Below are positions 9,106 to 20,795 of a stretch of 64,000 nucleotides of DNA, one piece after another. The position numbers and the translations under genes were made by a program. The DNA comes from Rhodocollybia butyracea (Eukaryota; Basidiomycota; Agaricomycetes; Agaricales; Omphalotaceae), in NCBI GenBank assembly GCA_015501585.1, contig JADNRY010000054.1:1-64000 (forward strand), given 5' to 3'. How positions within the stretch are numbered: position 1 is the first letter of the stretch; each line of letters starts with the position of its first letter. The notes under the pieces are model-generated. The model ran no database searches and was not told the DNA's origin. It saw only the letters and a list, made by a program, of their open reading frames with translations.

Positions 9106-11780
9106 ATGGCGGACTATGTAATGACCATCGACTCTGATGTCGAGGATGTCGAGGATGTCCCTAAAAAGACGGCGAAGGACGATGCATTAAATCCAGACTT
9201 TACTTTCGACCTGTCTGGGGACCCATATGTGGATTTGCTTGAAGAGCGAAGAGATGGCCCTGATATTCTAAAAGGAACCAAACCCGTATGGACTGCTACA
9301 CTATTCTATGCTACTACAAACTGGCTTACCATCATACATTAGGAACCTATTTCCGTGGATGATATAATTGCGCGTCGTAAAATCGCAAAGCGCAAACGAG
9401 AACCCGAAAGTGACGAGGACGAAGTTTCTGATCAGGAGGACGATGAAGAAGGCCTGGATGGCTTTGACGGTATGGATGAGGAGGCTTCTGATGCAGACGA
9501 TGATCCTTTGGCTACTTCTGACGAGGACGAGGGAGAAAATGTGGACGATGAAGAGGAAAACGCCTCGGACCCCGATGAGGAAGCTTTTTCAGATGCAGAT
9601 TCCTCCTCAGACGAATCTGAACCAGAAACCCAAGCGGAAATACAACGTAAAGCAGCGTTCTTTGATTCCGAAGTCGGTCTCTCCGACGCTCATGAATCAT
9701 TTCTTACCATGAATATTTCACGGCCAATCATCAAGGCCGTTACTACTCTTGGCTTCCACCATCCTACACCTATACAATCCGCCACAATCCCAATTGCTCT
9801 TCTAGGCAAAGATATCGTCGGTGGAGCAAAAACTGGTTCCGGTAAAACCGCCGCCTTCATAATACCCATGCTAGAGCGTCTTCTATATCGCGAAAAAGGA
9901 AAGAAGGCGGCGGCAACACGCTGTCTGGTTCTTGTTCCTACTCGAGAACTGGCCGTCCAGTGTTATGATGTTGGAACTAAACTGGGGACGCATACAGATA
10001 TTACCTTCTGCCTTATTGTTGGTAAGTGTTCGAACTACTTCTGAGATCTAATGTCGAACGGTTACCATAGGTGGCCTGTCCATCAAGTCACAGGAGATTG
10101 CTCTTCGAAATCGACCAGATGTCGTTATTGCCACTCCTGGTCGTCTTATAGATCACATTCGCAACTCCCCGTCCTTCACTCTGGATACTCTAGATATTCT
10201 TGTGCTTGACGAGGCCGATAGGATGCTTTCAGATGGATTCGCAGACGAGTTGGCTGAAATTGTAAAGTCCTGTCCAAAATCTCGCCAAACTATGCTGTTT
10301 TCGGCTACGATGACTGATTCTGTAGACGAGCTTGTCAAAATGTCGCTGAACAAACCTGTTCGTCTCTTTGTTGATCCCAAGAAAGGCGTCGCTCAGAATT
10401 TGACACAAGAATTTGTCCGAGTACGGGCGGCAAAGGAATCGGAGCGTTCTGCGATGCTTGTAACTCTATGCAAACGGTCGTTCAAGAGTAATGTCATCGT
10501 CTTCCTGCGAAGCAAAAAACTCGCACATCAAATCCGAATAGTATTCTCAATACTGGGGATGAAATGCGATGAACTTCACGGTGACCTTACGCAAGAACAG
10601 GCAAGTACTACGACCTGTTTTACCTTTGATTCGACTGACCTTGTATGCACATAGCGTCTCAAAGCTCTGCAACAATTTCGGGATGGAACGGTAGACTATC
10701 TTATGGCTACGGATCTGGCTGCTCGTGGTCTGGACATCAAAGGTGTTGAGACTGTTATCAACTACGATATGCCTGGCCAACTCGAGCAGTATACACATAG
10801 GGTTGGTAGGACTGCTCGTGCCGGGAATAAAGGTCGGTTAGTACCATTCGTTTCTATTCTTTGATTGCGAGGTGTTCACTTCTCGTAGTTCTGTAACACT
10901 AGTGGGGGAGGCAGACAGGAAAATGCTCAAGAGTGTCATCAAGCATGGGTCGGACAAGGACACAATTCGTCACCGAATTGTGCCCCAAGAAGCGGTCAAC
11001 AAATGGGTTGAAAAGCTCGAAAGTCTCAAAGAGGAAATTTCTGACATTATGCGTGAAGAGAAGGAAGAGAAACAGGTACCGTGCTCTCGTGTCTTTTAGA
11101 ACGTTTTACTGATGATCGACTAGCTCCGTCAAGCAGAGATGGAATTAAAGAAGGGGCAGAACATCATCGAACACGAAGCTGAGATCTTCTCCAGACCTGC
11201 GCGAACGTGGTTCCAGTCTGAGAAGGAGAAGAAGAGCACGGAAGGTGATCAATTTGACGCTTTTCTTGGGGAAAAGGTTCTGATTTATGAATAACAGCCA
11301 TAAGCAAGGCGCAATATGAGGCAGGCTTTGAGGTTTCAGCGGCGAAAGGAAAACCAAAAGCAGCCACTCAAGAGGCCAAAGTATGTTTGTTTTCTGGTCT
11401 GCAACACATAACCTGATTGAAATATTCACCTACAGCCCAAGCGCGACAAGTTCTCCGGTCTGTCCCGCAAAGCAAAGCGGAGGAAGATGGCCAAGGAAGA
11501 AGACGCGGAACTTGGGAACGAGGGTGCTGTGAAGGCAGCGATTAGATCTACCAAAAAGAGTATACGTCCTTCGAAGATCGGGGAACCCGAACGACATCTT
11601 ATCAAATCTTCGAAAACAAAAGAGAAGAAGAAGAGCCGAAGAAAGTCAGGCTTGGGTAAGGGGGGAGTGTTTGATCGGGATATGGGAGATAAAAGTCGAC
11701 ATGAGGGAGCAAGAGCCAAAAAAGGGGATGTAATTGGGGGGATGGGCAAGAAGAAAGGGCCGAAACGGAAAACCAAGTAG
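9106..11780 (+). CDS. DRS1: DEAD-box RNA helicase DRS1 (DDX27 type)
   Basis: Nucleolar ATP-dependent RNA helicase needed for 60S ribosomal subunit assembly. Eight exons (9106-9285, 9343-10021, 10071-10600, 10655-10836, 10889-11075, 11124-11244, 11298-11380, 11436-11780) give 768 residues. An acidic N-terminus is followed by the Q motif (about 184-213), Walker A AKTGSGKT (about 223-230), [18 protein letters not shown] (about 333-336), SAT, the RGLDIKGV block and HRVGRTAR (about 511-518). A Lys/Arg-rich tail is typical of DRS1. The third intron (10601-10654) is a GC-AG intron with donor GCAAGT; reading through it would break the conserved [11 protein letters not shown]. All helicase motifs are intact, so it should be active. 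Confidence 0.93.
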
Positions 11781-11911
11781 ACATGCCGCAATCGCGTTTT
11801 GTATCCTCCTATGGATATACCAGTATCAATCTACGGGAGTGTTTTTCACCCCACTACGCATTTTAAGTTCGTGTGAGAGAGATGGCGCATATGGGCGCTT
11901 ATTTAATAACT

Positions 11912-12351
11912 ATGGGCTCGCTATGCTCCAAACCTTCAAATCATTCTGGAGGGCACACCGTTCTGGGGTCGACTTCTGGTAACGATAACGGTGCATCTGA
12001 TTCAACGAATAGGGGCGATCCACGTTTAGCTGCGGTGTGTCCATCTTGCCTTCTGAAGTAATTCGTGGCCTAAACTTTTGAGCTGCTGCAAGGCAGAAGC
12101 CGCAGAACGTCGCCTGAAGGCCGTCAGTTATCTCGTATATTCTTCTAGGTCTCCGACTTTCTTATTTTAGATCTAGTCACAGATGCGGGGGACGCATTCC
12201 TCAAACCCGAATCAAGGCAAACTTGCGGCGCAGGCTTCGAAACCTGCTAAACTTGCGCCGGAGCCCCAAGAAGAGGAGAGATTAGTGGTAAGTACTTCAA
12301 GTTATTTGCGCTGTGAATGTCATTTATCTTGCTTGCTACCAGTGGGATTAA
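11912..12351 (+). CDS. SVIP-like p97/VCP-interacting small protein
   Basis: An 88-residue protein built from four exons (11912-12034, 12093-12122, 12183-12287, 12343-12351; 267 nt). The start MGSLCSK has Gly2 and a nearby Cys, as expected for myristoylation plus palmitoylation. Residues RLAAAEAAERR fit the published VCP-interacting motif R-x5-A-A-x2-R. Animal SVIP has the same design: a lipidated N-terminus, a VIM helix, and inhibition of ER-associated degradation at the membrane. The core of the VIM helix sits on a 30-nt exon, and the last exon encodes only Trp-Asp-stop. It lies 131 bp downstream of DRS1 on the same strand. SVIP homology is inferred from the motif and architecture, not from a search. 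Confidence 0.7.
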
Positions 12352-12761
12352 TTTGGTTGCATCGGCGGTGGGTTTCTACTGGCAAATGTTCCAGCTTCAC
12401 GGTACCATTGTATCCGAATCTCTGCGACAATACTTATCGAACACGTTGGTTTGGCCAGGCTTTTCTCTCGCAACAAGGGTCGAACATGCCCTCGTTCTGC
12501 GTGATTTTCGGTCCGAGTAGAAACATCAGGCAGCTGTGGAGTTCATGAAGATTTTTTATGATATCGTTAAGAGCCAGCAGGCCAATTTTGAATTGTATAC
12601 CTTGTACCGTGTTAAAGAAAACCTATAAGAAAATAATGTTATTGGGTCGCAAGTTTGTGGAACTTTGAAGGACTGCTTGAACGTGTGAGTTGGTGATCAG
12701 TACAACTTTTTCTTTTCATACCACGACGACCGCCGCGGGCTTGGGCGGTTTCATCTAATGA
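12352..12761. other. intergenic
   Basis: Short open frames exist, but I see nothing convincing. Confidence 0.5.
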
Positions 12762-13951
12762 ATGAGCACGCCGAAATGGGAGAAAGTCTTGTGGAAGAAA
12801 CAGCCTTTTCCCGATAATTACATTCCTGAAGATGCGTTTCTATCTTCACTTCGGAAGAACCGTACGGGAGCGCAAATATTTCAAAAATCGTATTCTCATT
12901 TATTCCATTTAGCCAACTTTAAACCATACACATATTGGCCTCTAGTCCATCTTTCAATCCCGATAACCCAACATTTGGCGACGATATTCATATTCTTGTC
13001 CATATTTGCTCGGTTAAAGGACTACTCGTTGGATCCCCATGTGCTTATTTTCGTATCTCTGGGATGTTTCATGTTGGGATATTTTGTTTGGAAAGTGCTT
13101 CGATACACGCAACAGAGCAGCAAAAATAACGGTAAACTGGCCGAACACGTTCGTGCTGACGGTACGCATCCTTCTTTTCATGTTTTGGGTGTATGTTTAA
13201 CTCGTTGGCAGGCATGAAATCGTTCAAGTCATTTATTCTTATCTTCCTGGCTCTGATGTCCTTGTCCCCGGTTTTAAAGACGCTGTCAGCGGCCACGTCG
13301 TCGGATTCCATCTGGGCACTGTCAGCTTGTTTATTCCTATTGAACATATTGCTGGCAGACTATGGATCGTCGAGCCCAGTCAATCAGGGTAGACCCGAGA
13401 GGTTAGGAACTTGACCACTCAACCAAGTATTCTAAAAGCCCAAGTATATCTAGATTGACTTCAGTCCTGTCTATGAACGCAGCCATCTCTTCTTCGGTGG
13501 TCTTAGCGTCCCGCTTGTCCACTGATTTGGCAGTATTTGCGCTGATTCTGTTTTCCGTTCAATCGTTCACTCTATTTCCGATGCTCAGACGTCGACTTCA
13601 AGTGCGTGTTGATATCCGAATCAAGTCTCATGCCAATCCGCTAATTCGCGACCCGTCTTTGCGTTTAGGCTTTCAACACGAAAAAGGCATTGCCTGTGCA
13701 AGTCCTACTAACACTCTTTTTATCCGTGCTTTCCCTCGTTCTGACCGCACCTCTCTCGGCGACAGTCGCATACCTGTTTCTTTTTATTCTATTTGCGATT
13801 ACCTTTCTCGCTCCTGCGGTTCTGGTCTGGGCTCAAAAGTATAAAAAGTGCGTAGTAACGTGCATGTTTCGAACTAGCAACTAGCTAACCCTGCTTGTTC
13901 GCCAGTGAAATACGGGGTCCATGGGATGTTGCCGTTCCTAAAGTGAACTGA
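12762..13951 (+). CDS. GPI2: GPI-GlcNAc transferase subunit PIG-C/GPI2
   Basis: Membrane subunit of the ER complex that transfers GlcNAc to phosphatidylinositol, the first step of GPI-anchor synthesis. Five exons (12762-13161, 13212-13388, 13465-13601, 13669-13847, 13906-13951) give 312 residues, the usual family length. Diagnostic stretches are the N-terminal WEKVLWKKQPFPDNYIP, the middle MNAAISSSVVLASRLSTD, and the C-terminal NEIRGPWDVAVP. Several hydrophobic helices follow the first 60 residues, and there is no signal peptide. It is the only GPI-pathway gene in the window. Confidence 0.92.
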
Positions 13952-14487
13952 ATGTCTGGAACTAACCTACTAGACTCGCTCCGAATGCCCGCATATAGAC
14001 TTGGGATATATTCTTTCTGGAGAGGATCATCATTCACGATGATCACGGATTTTTCGGTTAGATATATGTATATATGCTTCTGTTCGCAAATTGGTTGGCT
14101 CGGAACGTTTTTGGGTTTGCGATAAATGATCGTGAATGAAAGACAGACGATCTCAATTAATGAGATGAATCTTGTTGTAGTGCCTTCATCTCTTTCTAGT
14201 TCATCTCGATGCGGCGGAGTTGTCGCTTAGAGGCAGCAGTAGAAACAATGATAGTTGTACTATAGGTAAGAGTACAAGAATTGGCCAAGAGGATACTTTA
14301 TACAAGCTATTCACAATACAACTAACTATATAACTGAATGTCAACACAATATGCACAGTAAGTTTAATAATCTATACAAGTAAGCCAATGCAAGAGCCCC
14401 CAAAAAAATCAGAAACGAACCAAGCAAAATATGAGAGGGATACAAGTCCTTGTTCGTTCTAAGGAAAGGATATACGTAGATCATAAA
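13952..14487. other. convergent intergenic region
   Basis: Lies between GPI2 and the bZIP gene. It holds an imperfect 13-16 bp inverted repeat (TCATTCACGATGATCA at about 14031-14046 against TGATCGTGAATGA at about 14127-14139). No gene seen. Confidence 0.5.
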
Positions 14488-15778
14488 TCATGAAGGAGCG
14501 TCAAAGTCTTCATCGTCGTTCAGCCGGCGTCGCTTTGCTGGCACAGCTGAATCTGTAGGTACAATTCCCCGGTACTCCAGAACATCGCGCGAGACCTTGG
14601 CTGGCCCGTCGGGTTTTTTGTTTCGAACCCGAGTTCTACGAAGGGCACCAAATGCTTGCGCTTTAATCACTGCCAGAGTACCCGAAAGTGGAGTGGAGTT
14701 ATCAGGGGAAGGTGAGCGAGAGGTCGGCTCCGCGACTGCTGTACGACGTGGACGAAGACGGTTCTGGTTTGAGTGAGGATAAGTGAGAGAGCAATCGCCT
14801 CCATCGCTGCCATGCTGGGACCCATGCTGGGATCCATTATCGCTACCTGCTGTTCCTATGGGGGGAAGAAGAGGAAGCAAAGCAGAGCGATCTCGCGCGT
14901 TTATTCTGTAACGAACGCCACCGTCGCTTCCGCCTGAACTTGATGTTAGCGAAGAGATATCTGCGGTGCCGCCGTGAAGAGTGACTTCAGCACTTTGTCG
15001 CCGGTAATCAAAGTCTGGTCGATCCTGTACGGCAAGCGTGTCGTTGAAGGCAAAAGGAAAAGGTGAAGTCAGAGAAGTCGTGGACGAAGATGGTGGCGTA
15101 GATGAAGGCGATATAGAGCGACTAGCAGGGAAAACATAGGGAGCAACGGACTCTAGATTGTTCATAGGGACTTTCTGGTCTTCCTGGTATCGCATGAAGT
15201 TTATGTCGGATGAAGATGCGAGTGTAGGTGATTCTGCAAAATGAGGGGAATTGGACGAGTGGCTACTTGATTGTGGCCATGAATATTGTTGATTACTGTA
15301 CGAGACTGAAGGTGAAGCTGGATATTGATTAAGTGGGATATTGCTTTCGGCATACTGGAACGCCGTCGCTGGTGGGGATGGATAAGTCGGGAATTCGGAA
15401 GAGTCGGCATCCGATCCCGCTCTCTTGGGCCACAGTGCTCGCCAAAAGTTTTCGCGGTCGCGCAAAGCACTGCGCAGGCGTATATTCTCCTGGCCTAATT
15501 CCTGTGCTTCGGTCTGGGCCTCCTTACACGAATCCTGAAGCACTTTGACCACCGATTCGAGATTGTTTACTGCGCACAGAAAAGGTTTGAATAAAATGAA
15601 ACAAAACACGAATAAAGTTTGAAAAATACCGGTTTCTTCGAGTGTCGCGATGTAGTTGTTTCTCCTTGCACGAAAGGCAGCTTGAGCATCAGCATTCTAG
15701 AGACATTCAGTGAGTAGAATGTTACTTTGAAAGCTTTTCCCATACCTTTTTCTTTCTTTTAATGACTTCTTGGCTCAT
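14488..15778 (-). CDS. bZIP transcription factor
   Basis: Nuclear DNA-binding regulator. Three exons read from the right (15778-15746, 15696-15630, 15569-14488) give 393 residues. Exon 1 encodes only MSQEVIKRKKK. The basic region then reads NADAQAAFRARRNNY, with the N-x2-A-Q-x2-F-R signature of fungal AP-1/YAP-like bZIPs, followed by a leucine zipper (LEETVNNLESVVKVL, then QENIRLRSALRDRE). The rest is Ser/Pro-rich and disordered, with no cysteine-rich YAP1 redox domain or HapX-type motif that I could see. Targets are unknown. Confidence 0.85.
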
Positions 15779-16253
15779 AGTGACTGGGACAGATTTTCGT
15801 AACTATGGTGGGAGGTTTAGATCGAGAAGGGAAAATAAAAAGAAGAGTGGCTCACAGATATATCAGCTGAGCGAGACGAGTTTGGCAGGTCCTTTCCGGA
15901 TTGGCTCGTCGACATGGGGAGGAGAGGAGGGAAAGAGGATTGATACGGAGATCTAAAACTGACTTAAAAACACTTTTGCATAAAATGCCACGAAAAGAAT
16001 TCGAAGTTGGGCCACGAGGGAGGGTTACCCTCCGCGGCCCTTTCAATCGTATCGGCTAACTAAACAAGAAGGCATTATGCTACAGTTTTAAGATTGCGAC
16101 AACCTTGCGGCGCGATCCTGAAGGTCTGACAGGCCAAAGCCTTTCTGGAAATGGACCTCCTTGCTCCTCCCATCCGCTTATCTCCATCAGCCAATAAAAT
16201 TGAATTTATAATCAGTCTAAAGTAGCTGTGTATAGCCTCGCGTTGATGGGTTC
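15779..16253. other. intergenic, bZIP promoter
   Basis: No gene seen between the bZIP start and the APC4 stop codon. Confidence 0.5.
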
Positions 16254-19200
16254 TCATCTTTCTTCATCCAAGGTAGTATCGCCGTCTACTCCTTCATCCC
16301 CCTCCAGATCGAATGTCTCCAGCGTCGTGCCTTTGTTATCCAGCACACATGCCACCCTCCGCCCCACTCTTCCGTTCACCGCTAGTGACACTGCTCCTGT
16401 CTTGCACCCTTTTAATCCCCGGCTGTGCTTAATCGGAAGATATCTTGATCCTGCCTGTAAACAACCGGGTAAGTATTCCGCCCGACACTTGAAGCCTACA
16501 CATACCTCCTCCTCACCCAAACCTTGTATCGCGCTCCCTATCACGCTCTCACGCGTTACGTACCCTTTTACCAGTTTGATTTTCTGATACTCCAGCTCAT
16601 TGTACGATAGAGTAGCAATGTACGCGTCTCCTGTTGAAAAAAGACGAGAATAAGAAAAAGAAAAAAAGTAACTGCGAATCGCTTACCTTCGCTCCGATAT
16701 ATAATTACAATAGTTTCATCGTCGAAGAATTCCATCGCTAGCAGATCCACGCCAAACCCATGTTCGCTCCCTTCTTCGCCTGGACGGAGGTAGGATTCGT
16801 ACACCGCGAGCTCGACATGGGAACTTTCATGTCCGTACCTCTGGCGGACAAAGGTCACTACAGCCAAGGAATAATTAAGGGGGCCCAGGAATGAGGATAC
16901 CTGTAAGCTCACCATAGGACCGATGTTCCGGAGTTGAAGTCGAGGGGGCATGTATCACTAAATATTCAATATAATAACCGTCCTTTAGCGAAACAGCTGA
17001 ATTCAGTTTGTTGAAACATTTCAATGAGTTACAAGTCACAACATACTTTATCCACTTGGGTCCTTTCCCGAATGAGGTTATTTGGGTGAGAAATTGACAA
17101 CGGAGACGCGGGGACTGTGGCGGAACCAAACCCTGGAGAAATAGTAGCTGCTCGTGTCGCTGCCCCAGAAGGACGATCGAACACTTCCCGGCAGCACTTG
17201 GCCAAGGCTCCGATTAGGGCAGAGATGTTACGGTTGACGGGTGTACCAGTTTCATTGAAACCCTGTAGGTAGATGATCAGGAAACACAACACGATGGGGC
17301 CTTCCATAACGCACGTCTGGTGGGATTTTTGATGTTCCATCGTATATGGATTTAGGTTCGTGTTGAAGTACCATACCGCAATCACGCATAGTGTCGGGTA
17401 TGGAAGCCCTGTTGCTCAAAAGCGAAAAGTCTGTAGGTTGAAAATCAGGAAGTGGACCGGCAAACCATCTGTCGATGGCGCTGTGTTGGAGGCCCGACAT
17501 GAGATACTGGTTGACTTCCAATATATCATGCCGAATCGGAGCAGCGGTTTCAGTCGTGGGGTTGAGGATCACCGTTGCTAATAACGCCGTCAACGCCACA
17601 GAAGTAAACGCAAATGAGAGAAACCTCTCGCTGACCATATCGAAGCCAGAGCATGAATTCTTTGAAGCGAAGGTGTTCACGACGAGCAGCAGCCGCCAGC
17701 CAGCTGGCTAGTATAACAGCCTGCTTTAACATAGCAAGACATTGGTTCACGGTATTATGGGTAATCCCAAAAGCCGAATACAATGTCGGTCTCAAGGGAA
17801 AAAAAAACTCAGTGAGGTCCTGCGGGATATCCCAACAAACTCACAGCATAGACCATCCTCGGACTTCCCCCAGCACCAGATGAAGCCGCTGGCAAGCAGG
17901 GACAAGGCGCTTTTCAGAATAATCACGTAACTTGACGAGGGCTTCCGTGACAGCAGAATCCCACTTTTGTATGCCCTGTTGGAGAGAATTTTATTTCATA
18001 GTCAGGTCAGATATCCTCAGCCTCAAGGGGATACGAATACTTTACCCTCTCGCTCATCTGGTGGCCACTACCGAGATAATCGGCGAGCGCATCCGTCGCT
18101 CGGTCAGTCACAAGTAACGTAGTCAGATCGAGTATCGCGCTCGGTTGTACTATGAGAAAAGATTTATGTTTGATACTTGTGAGAAGGGGGGAAGCTGCGT
18201 ACGGCCATATTGATCTAGTTGCTTTTTTTCGTATGCATTGATCCATCTAGGCCCCAACTCTCGAGCGCCAGGGGCAGTCTCAGAGCCAACCCAAGCTGCC
18301 CGCATTTCCTGTTCGATTCGTAAAATGTACCAGCACAGTTCACGCGCAGTTGTGGAGAGCTTGGCAAAATCCCGGACTTTGCGGTCCTCTAGGAGAGAGA
18401 GAGAGATGTGTGTTGGAATCAGACTCGTCGCTGATCCATCGTGGACAGGGTGTGCTAGTAGAATCGGTTGTTTTGGGTCCTTGAAAAGCGACACGATTGT
18501 GGTCGAATTGCCTAGATTAATGAAACCGAGAGGATACATGCCATCCAAGAAGCAGGCGATACGACCTGAACGATCTGCGACAGCGAGTATGCTGTCTAAA
18601 TTTATATCGTCTACCTCGTCCATGATTCCATTTTCCACTGTCCTGGTAGTATTTGGTACATTTATAGACGCGGCGAGTGGGTCGGGGTGTAGTGTAGGCC
18701 ATCCTTTGATGACCGCTGGTATGGGCACTGCTCGACGGGCAGTTGTCTGGGAACCCTGGAAGGCAAAGAGATCTGTGGCGCTAAGCTATTTGTTTCAGAT
18801 ATTTACAGTTAAGCAAAGTAAGGTATTAAGCAAACCTACGTTACTTGTTGAGTGCCATCGCGTAAGGGATCCAAGAGAGGTAGAGTCCGAAGAACCGAGT
18901 GAGCGCTGCCTGTCTTTTTTCAGCATGGTGAGGGTCAATTCAGCACAACGTTTCGCGAAAAGTTTCACTGACGATGATGTTATTTCTCCTGAATATATCC
19001 GGTATCGGAGATTGTTGAGGCTTTTCTTGACGGAACCACCAGATAGCTGTAAGCTGAGAGGTGGGTAGATCGGAGACAGGGATAGACACAGTGCGTTCCG
19101 AGTGGCCATCTTGAATTGAGTGCAAGCTAATGGAAGGAGGGTCATGGGCAACTGCAATAGTCTGTCCTAAAAACCTTGAGAATGAGAAAAGAGTGGCTCA

Positions 19201-19445
19201 GTGGCGTGGAGAAATGGCGTACCGTCTGGACTCCAAGCTACAGCAACGATTCGTTCACTGTCAGTGCTAAGATCGACTTCCCAGGTTTTAGAGCCGTGCA
19301 TTTTCCAGAGACTCATGCGATCATGGCCACCGAGACGAGTGATGAGGACGAGTAGATCTTTGTCTGGACAACAAGCTGAGGCCAGTAATCGACTAGAGGC
19401 CGGAAGATGAACAGCAGCCAAGGAGGCAAAATCATTGGATTGCAT
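16254..19445 (-). CDS. APC4: anaphase-promoting complex subunit 4
   Basis: Scaffold subunit of the APC/C ubiquitin ligase that drives mitotic exit. Twelve exons, from 19445-19223 down to 16630-16254, sum to 2553 nt (850 residues). The N-terminus is the WD40-like APC4 domain (VVAWSPDGQTIAVAHD-type segment, ISLHSIQDG). The middle contains the APC4 helical region (RFKEFMLWLRY, LHLVLGEVRGW). The C-terminus ends in a beta-rich part with GYVTRESVIG. One splice choice, the intron after exon 8 (17317-17371), was picked because it is the only one keeping the frame open. A 276-codon antisense open frame over the middle exons is judged a shadow. Confidence 0.88.
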
Positions 19446-19530
19446 TATTTCAGATTTTGTGATAAAGACTCAAGAGTGTAGAAGAAAGAGGAACATGTGC
19501 ACATGACCGTCGCGCTACAGTACTATAAGT

Positions 19531-20179
19531 TTACGCATCATTTGATACAGTATCATATTCTCCTCTTCTGTCACGGCCCATTCTCGTTCTCATCCTAGAT
19601 AATCCAAGTTCCTCGACTGGAACGCGAGACCTCAGATGCTCCCACCAAGTAAATCCATTGTTCCATGTAGAATTGACGTTCAGACCAGCCTTCTCCATTC
19701 TGCTCTTTATCCCAGCTCCAAGCAGCAACCCAAAGACAAGAAGGAGGAAAATGGTAACAACTAGCTGGTCCCGTGGAGAATCGCGTTCTGAAGAAGCTAA
19801 TGAGCCAAGTAAAAAGATTGAACAAGTAGCTATCTACTGACGAAAACAACGAGCTTCGACATCGCCTTCTTTGCCTGTTGCTGTATCAGGATTGGCGTCT
19901 CCAAGAGAAGCACCAGCGCATATAGGAAGATTCTGGTTCAGACACCACTGTTTCGTGCAAGACAGGCATGGTTGCGAAGGAGTATCGGGAAACTTGATAG
20001 GAAGAATGGTGTAATTGGATTGGAAGCATATGCCTGCGTAAAGATTAATACTTGGAATGTCCAAGTACCGCTCAATTTAGTTGCTCACACTTGCAGAAAC
20101 TAGAAGCTTCCCATTTATTCAAACTTGCGTTTGCAGAGAGAAAGAACAAGAAAATTAATATGCATAGTAGTCTGGTCAT
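19531..20179 (-). CDS. Cys-rich single-pass membrane protein, uncharacterised
   Basis: Three exons (20179-20089, 20033-19842, 19787-19531) give 179 residues. A signal peptide (MTRLLCILIFLFFLSANA) precedes a luminal or extracellular domain with ordered cysteines (FCKCICF, CLSC, WCLNQ, PICAGA, ARCF). One strong transmembrane helix follows (VVTIFLLLVFGLLLGAGI), then a basic cytoplasmic tail. Segments such as TGKEGDVEARCFQRDSPRD look strongly constrained, so I expect a conserved fungal family, but I know no function. It lies 85 bp from APC4 and 51 bp from the small secreted gene, all on the minus strand. Confidence 0.75.
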
Positions 20180-20230
20180 TGAGAGTAAGATGGAGAGTCA
20201 TGTGAATATTTCTACAGTACATTTACAACT

Positions 20231-20448
20231 CTAACCGTGGCGATGACGCCCATTATCCCCGCCCTTTATGCAAGAAAATAGAGCACCCTTGCAGCCATCC
20301 CTCGAATCTACAACAAGGTCCTCACTATCGCTGTGTCAGTAAAATTACTGAGCACTCATACAAAGACTTACACTGGTATCGGAGAAGCCATAGTCATTGT
20401 CATGCTCGCAAGCAAAGTAGCAAGAACTGTTGCAATAAAGAAACGCAT
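20231..20448 (-). CDS. 58-residue putative secreted peptide
   Basis: Too short for a simple frame scan. Two exons (20448-20372 and 20330-20231) joined across a 41-nt GT-AG intron encode 58 residues. The N-terminus MRFFIATVLATLLAS is a clear signal peptide, with cleavage likely after MASP. The mature peptide is about 35 residues, acidic then basic, with two cysteines (DGCKGALFSCIKGG) and a His-rich end. Two cysteines could form one disulphide. No family is recognised, and the intron is near the lower size limit, so the model needs transcript support. Confidence 0.5.
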
Positions 20449-20795
20449 ATTATGATAAAATGAATGAATGAAATGGCACTAGAAGGAACGTTAGTTTAGT
20501 CTTGAATTATAATAAATCCAAGAGGCAAGAACTCGCCAGCCAAGGTGAAATGAAAGGATGAAAGGGAACGACTAAGTAAACATTCTCATTAAAAGAAGTC
20601 CTTTTATTCTATCCTAAAGGCCTAAAGCCTAAGGCTGTTGACGGGTCTCCTAGAAAACAGTCTCCAAGACGCAGCATTAACCCGATGGAAACCCAGAACG
20701 AAAAGAAACTTCTGCAGTGAGGTTCTGCAGTGCACAGCGACAATCATGATATACATAGAATATGTGGCTGTGCAAATTTCTCTTTCTTTACTTCC
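20449..20795. promoter_or_regulatory. divergent promoter, secreted peptide and ARP1
   Basis: 347 bp between two divergent starts; no coding sequence seen. Confidence 0.4.

Noticed and set aside
18238..19068. 276-codon open frame on the plus strand
   Set aside because: It lies antisense to several well-supported APC4 exons, has no family features, and its composition mirrors the APC4 codons.
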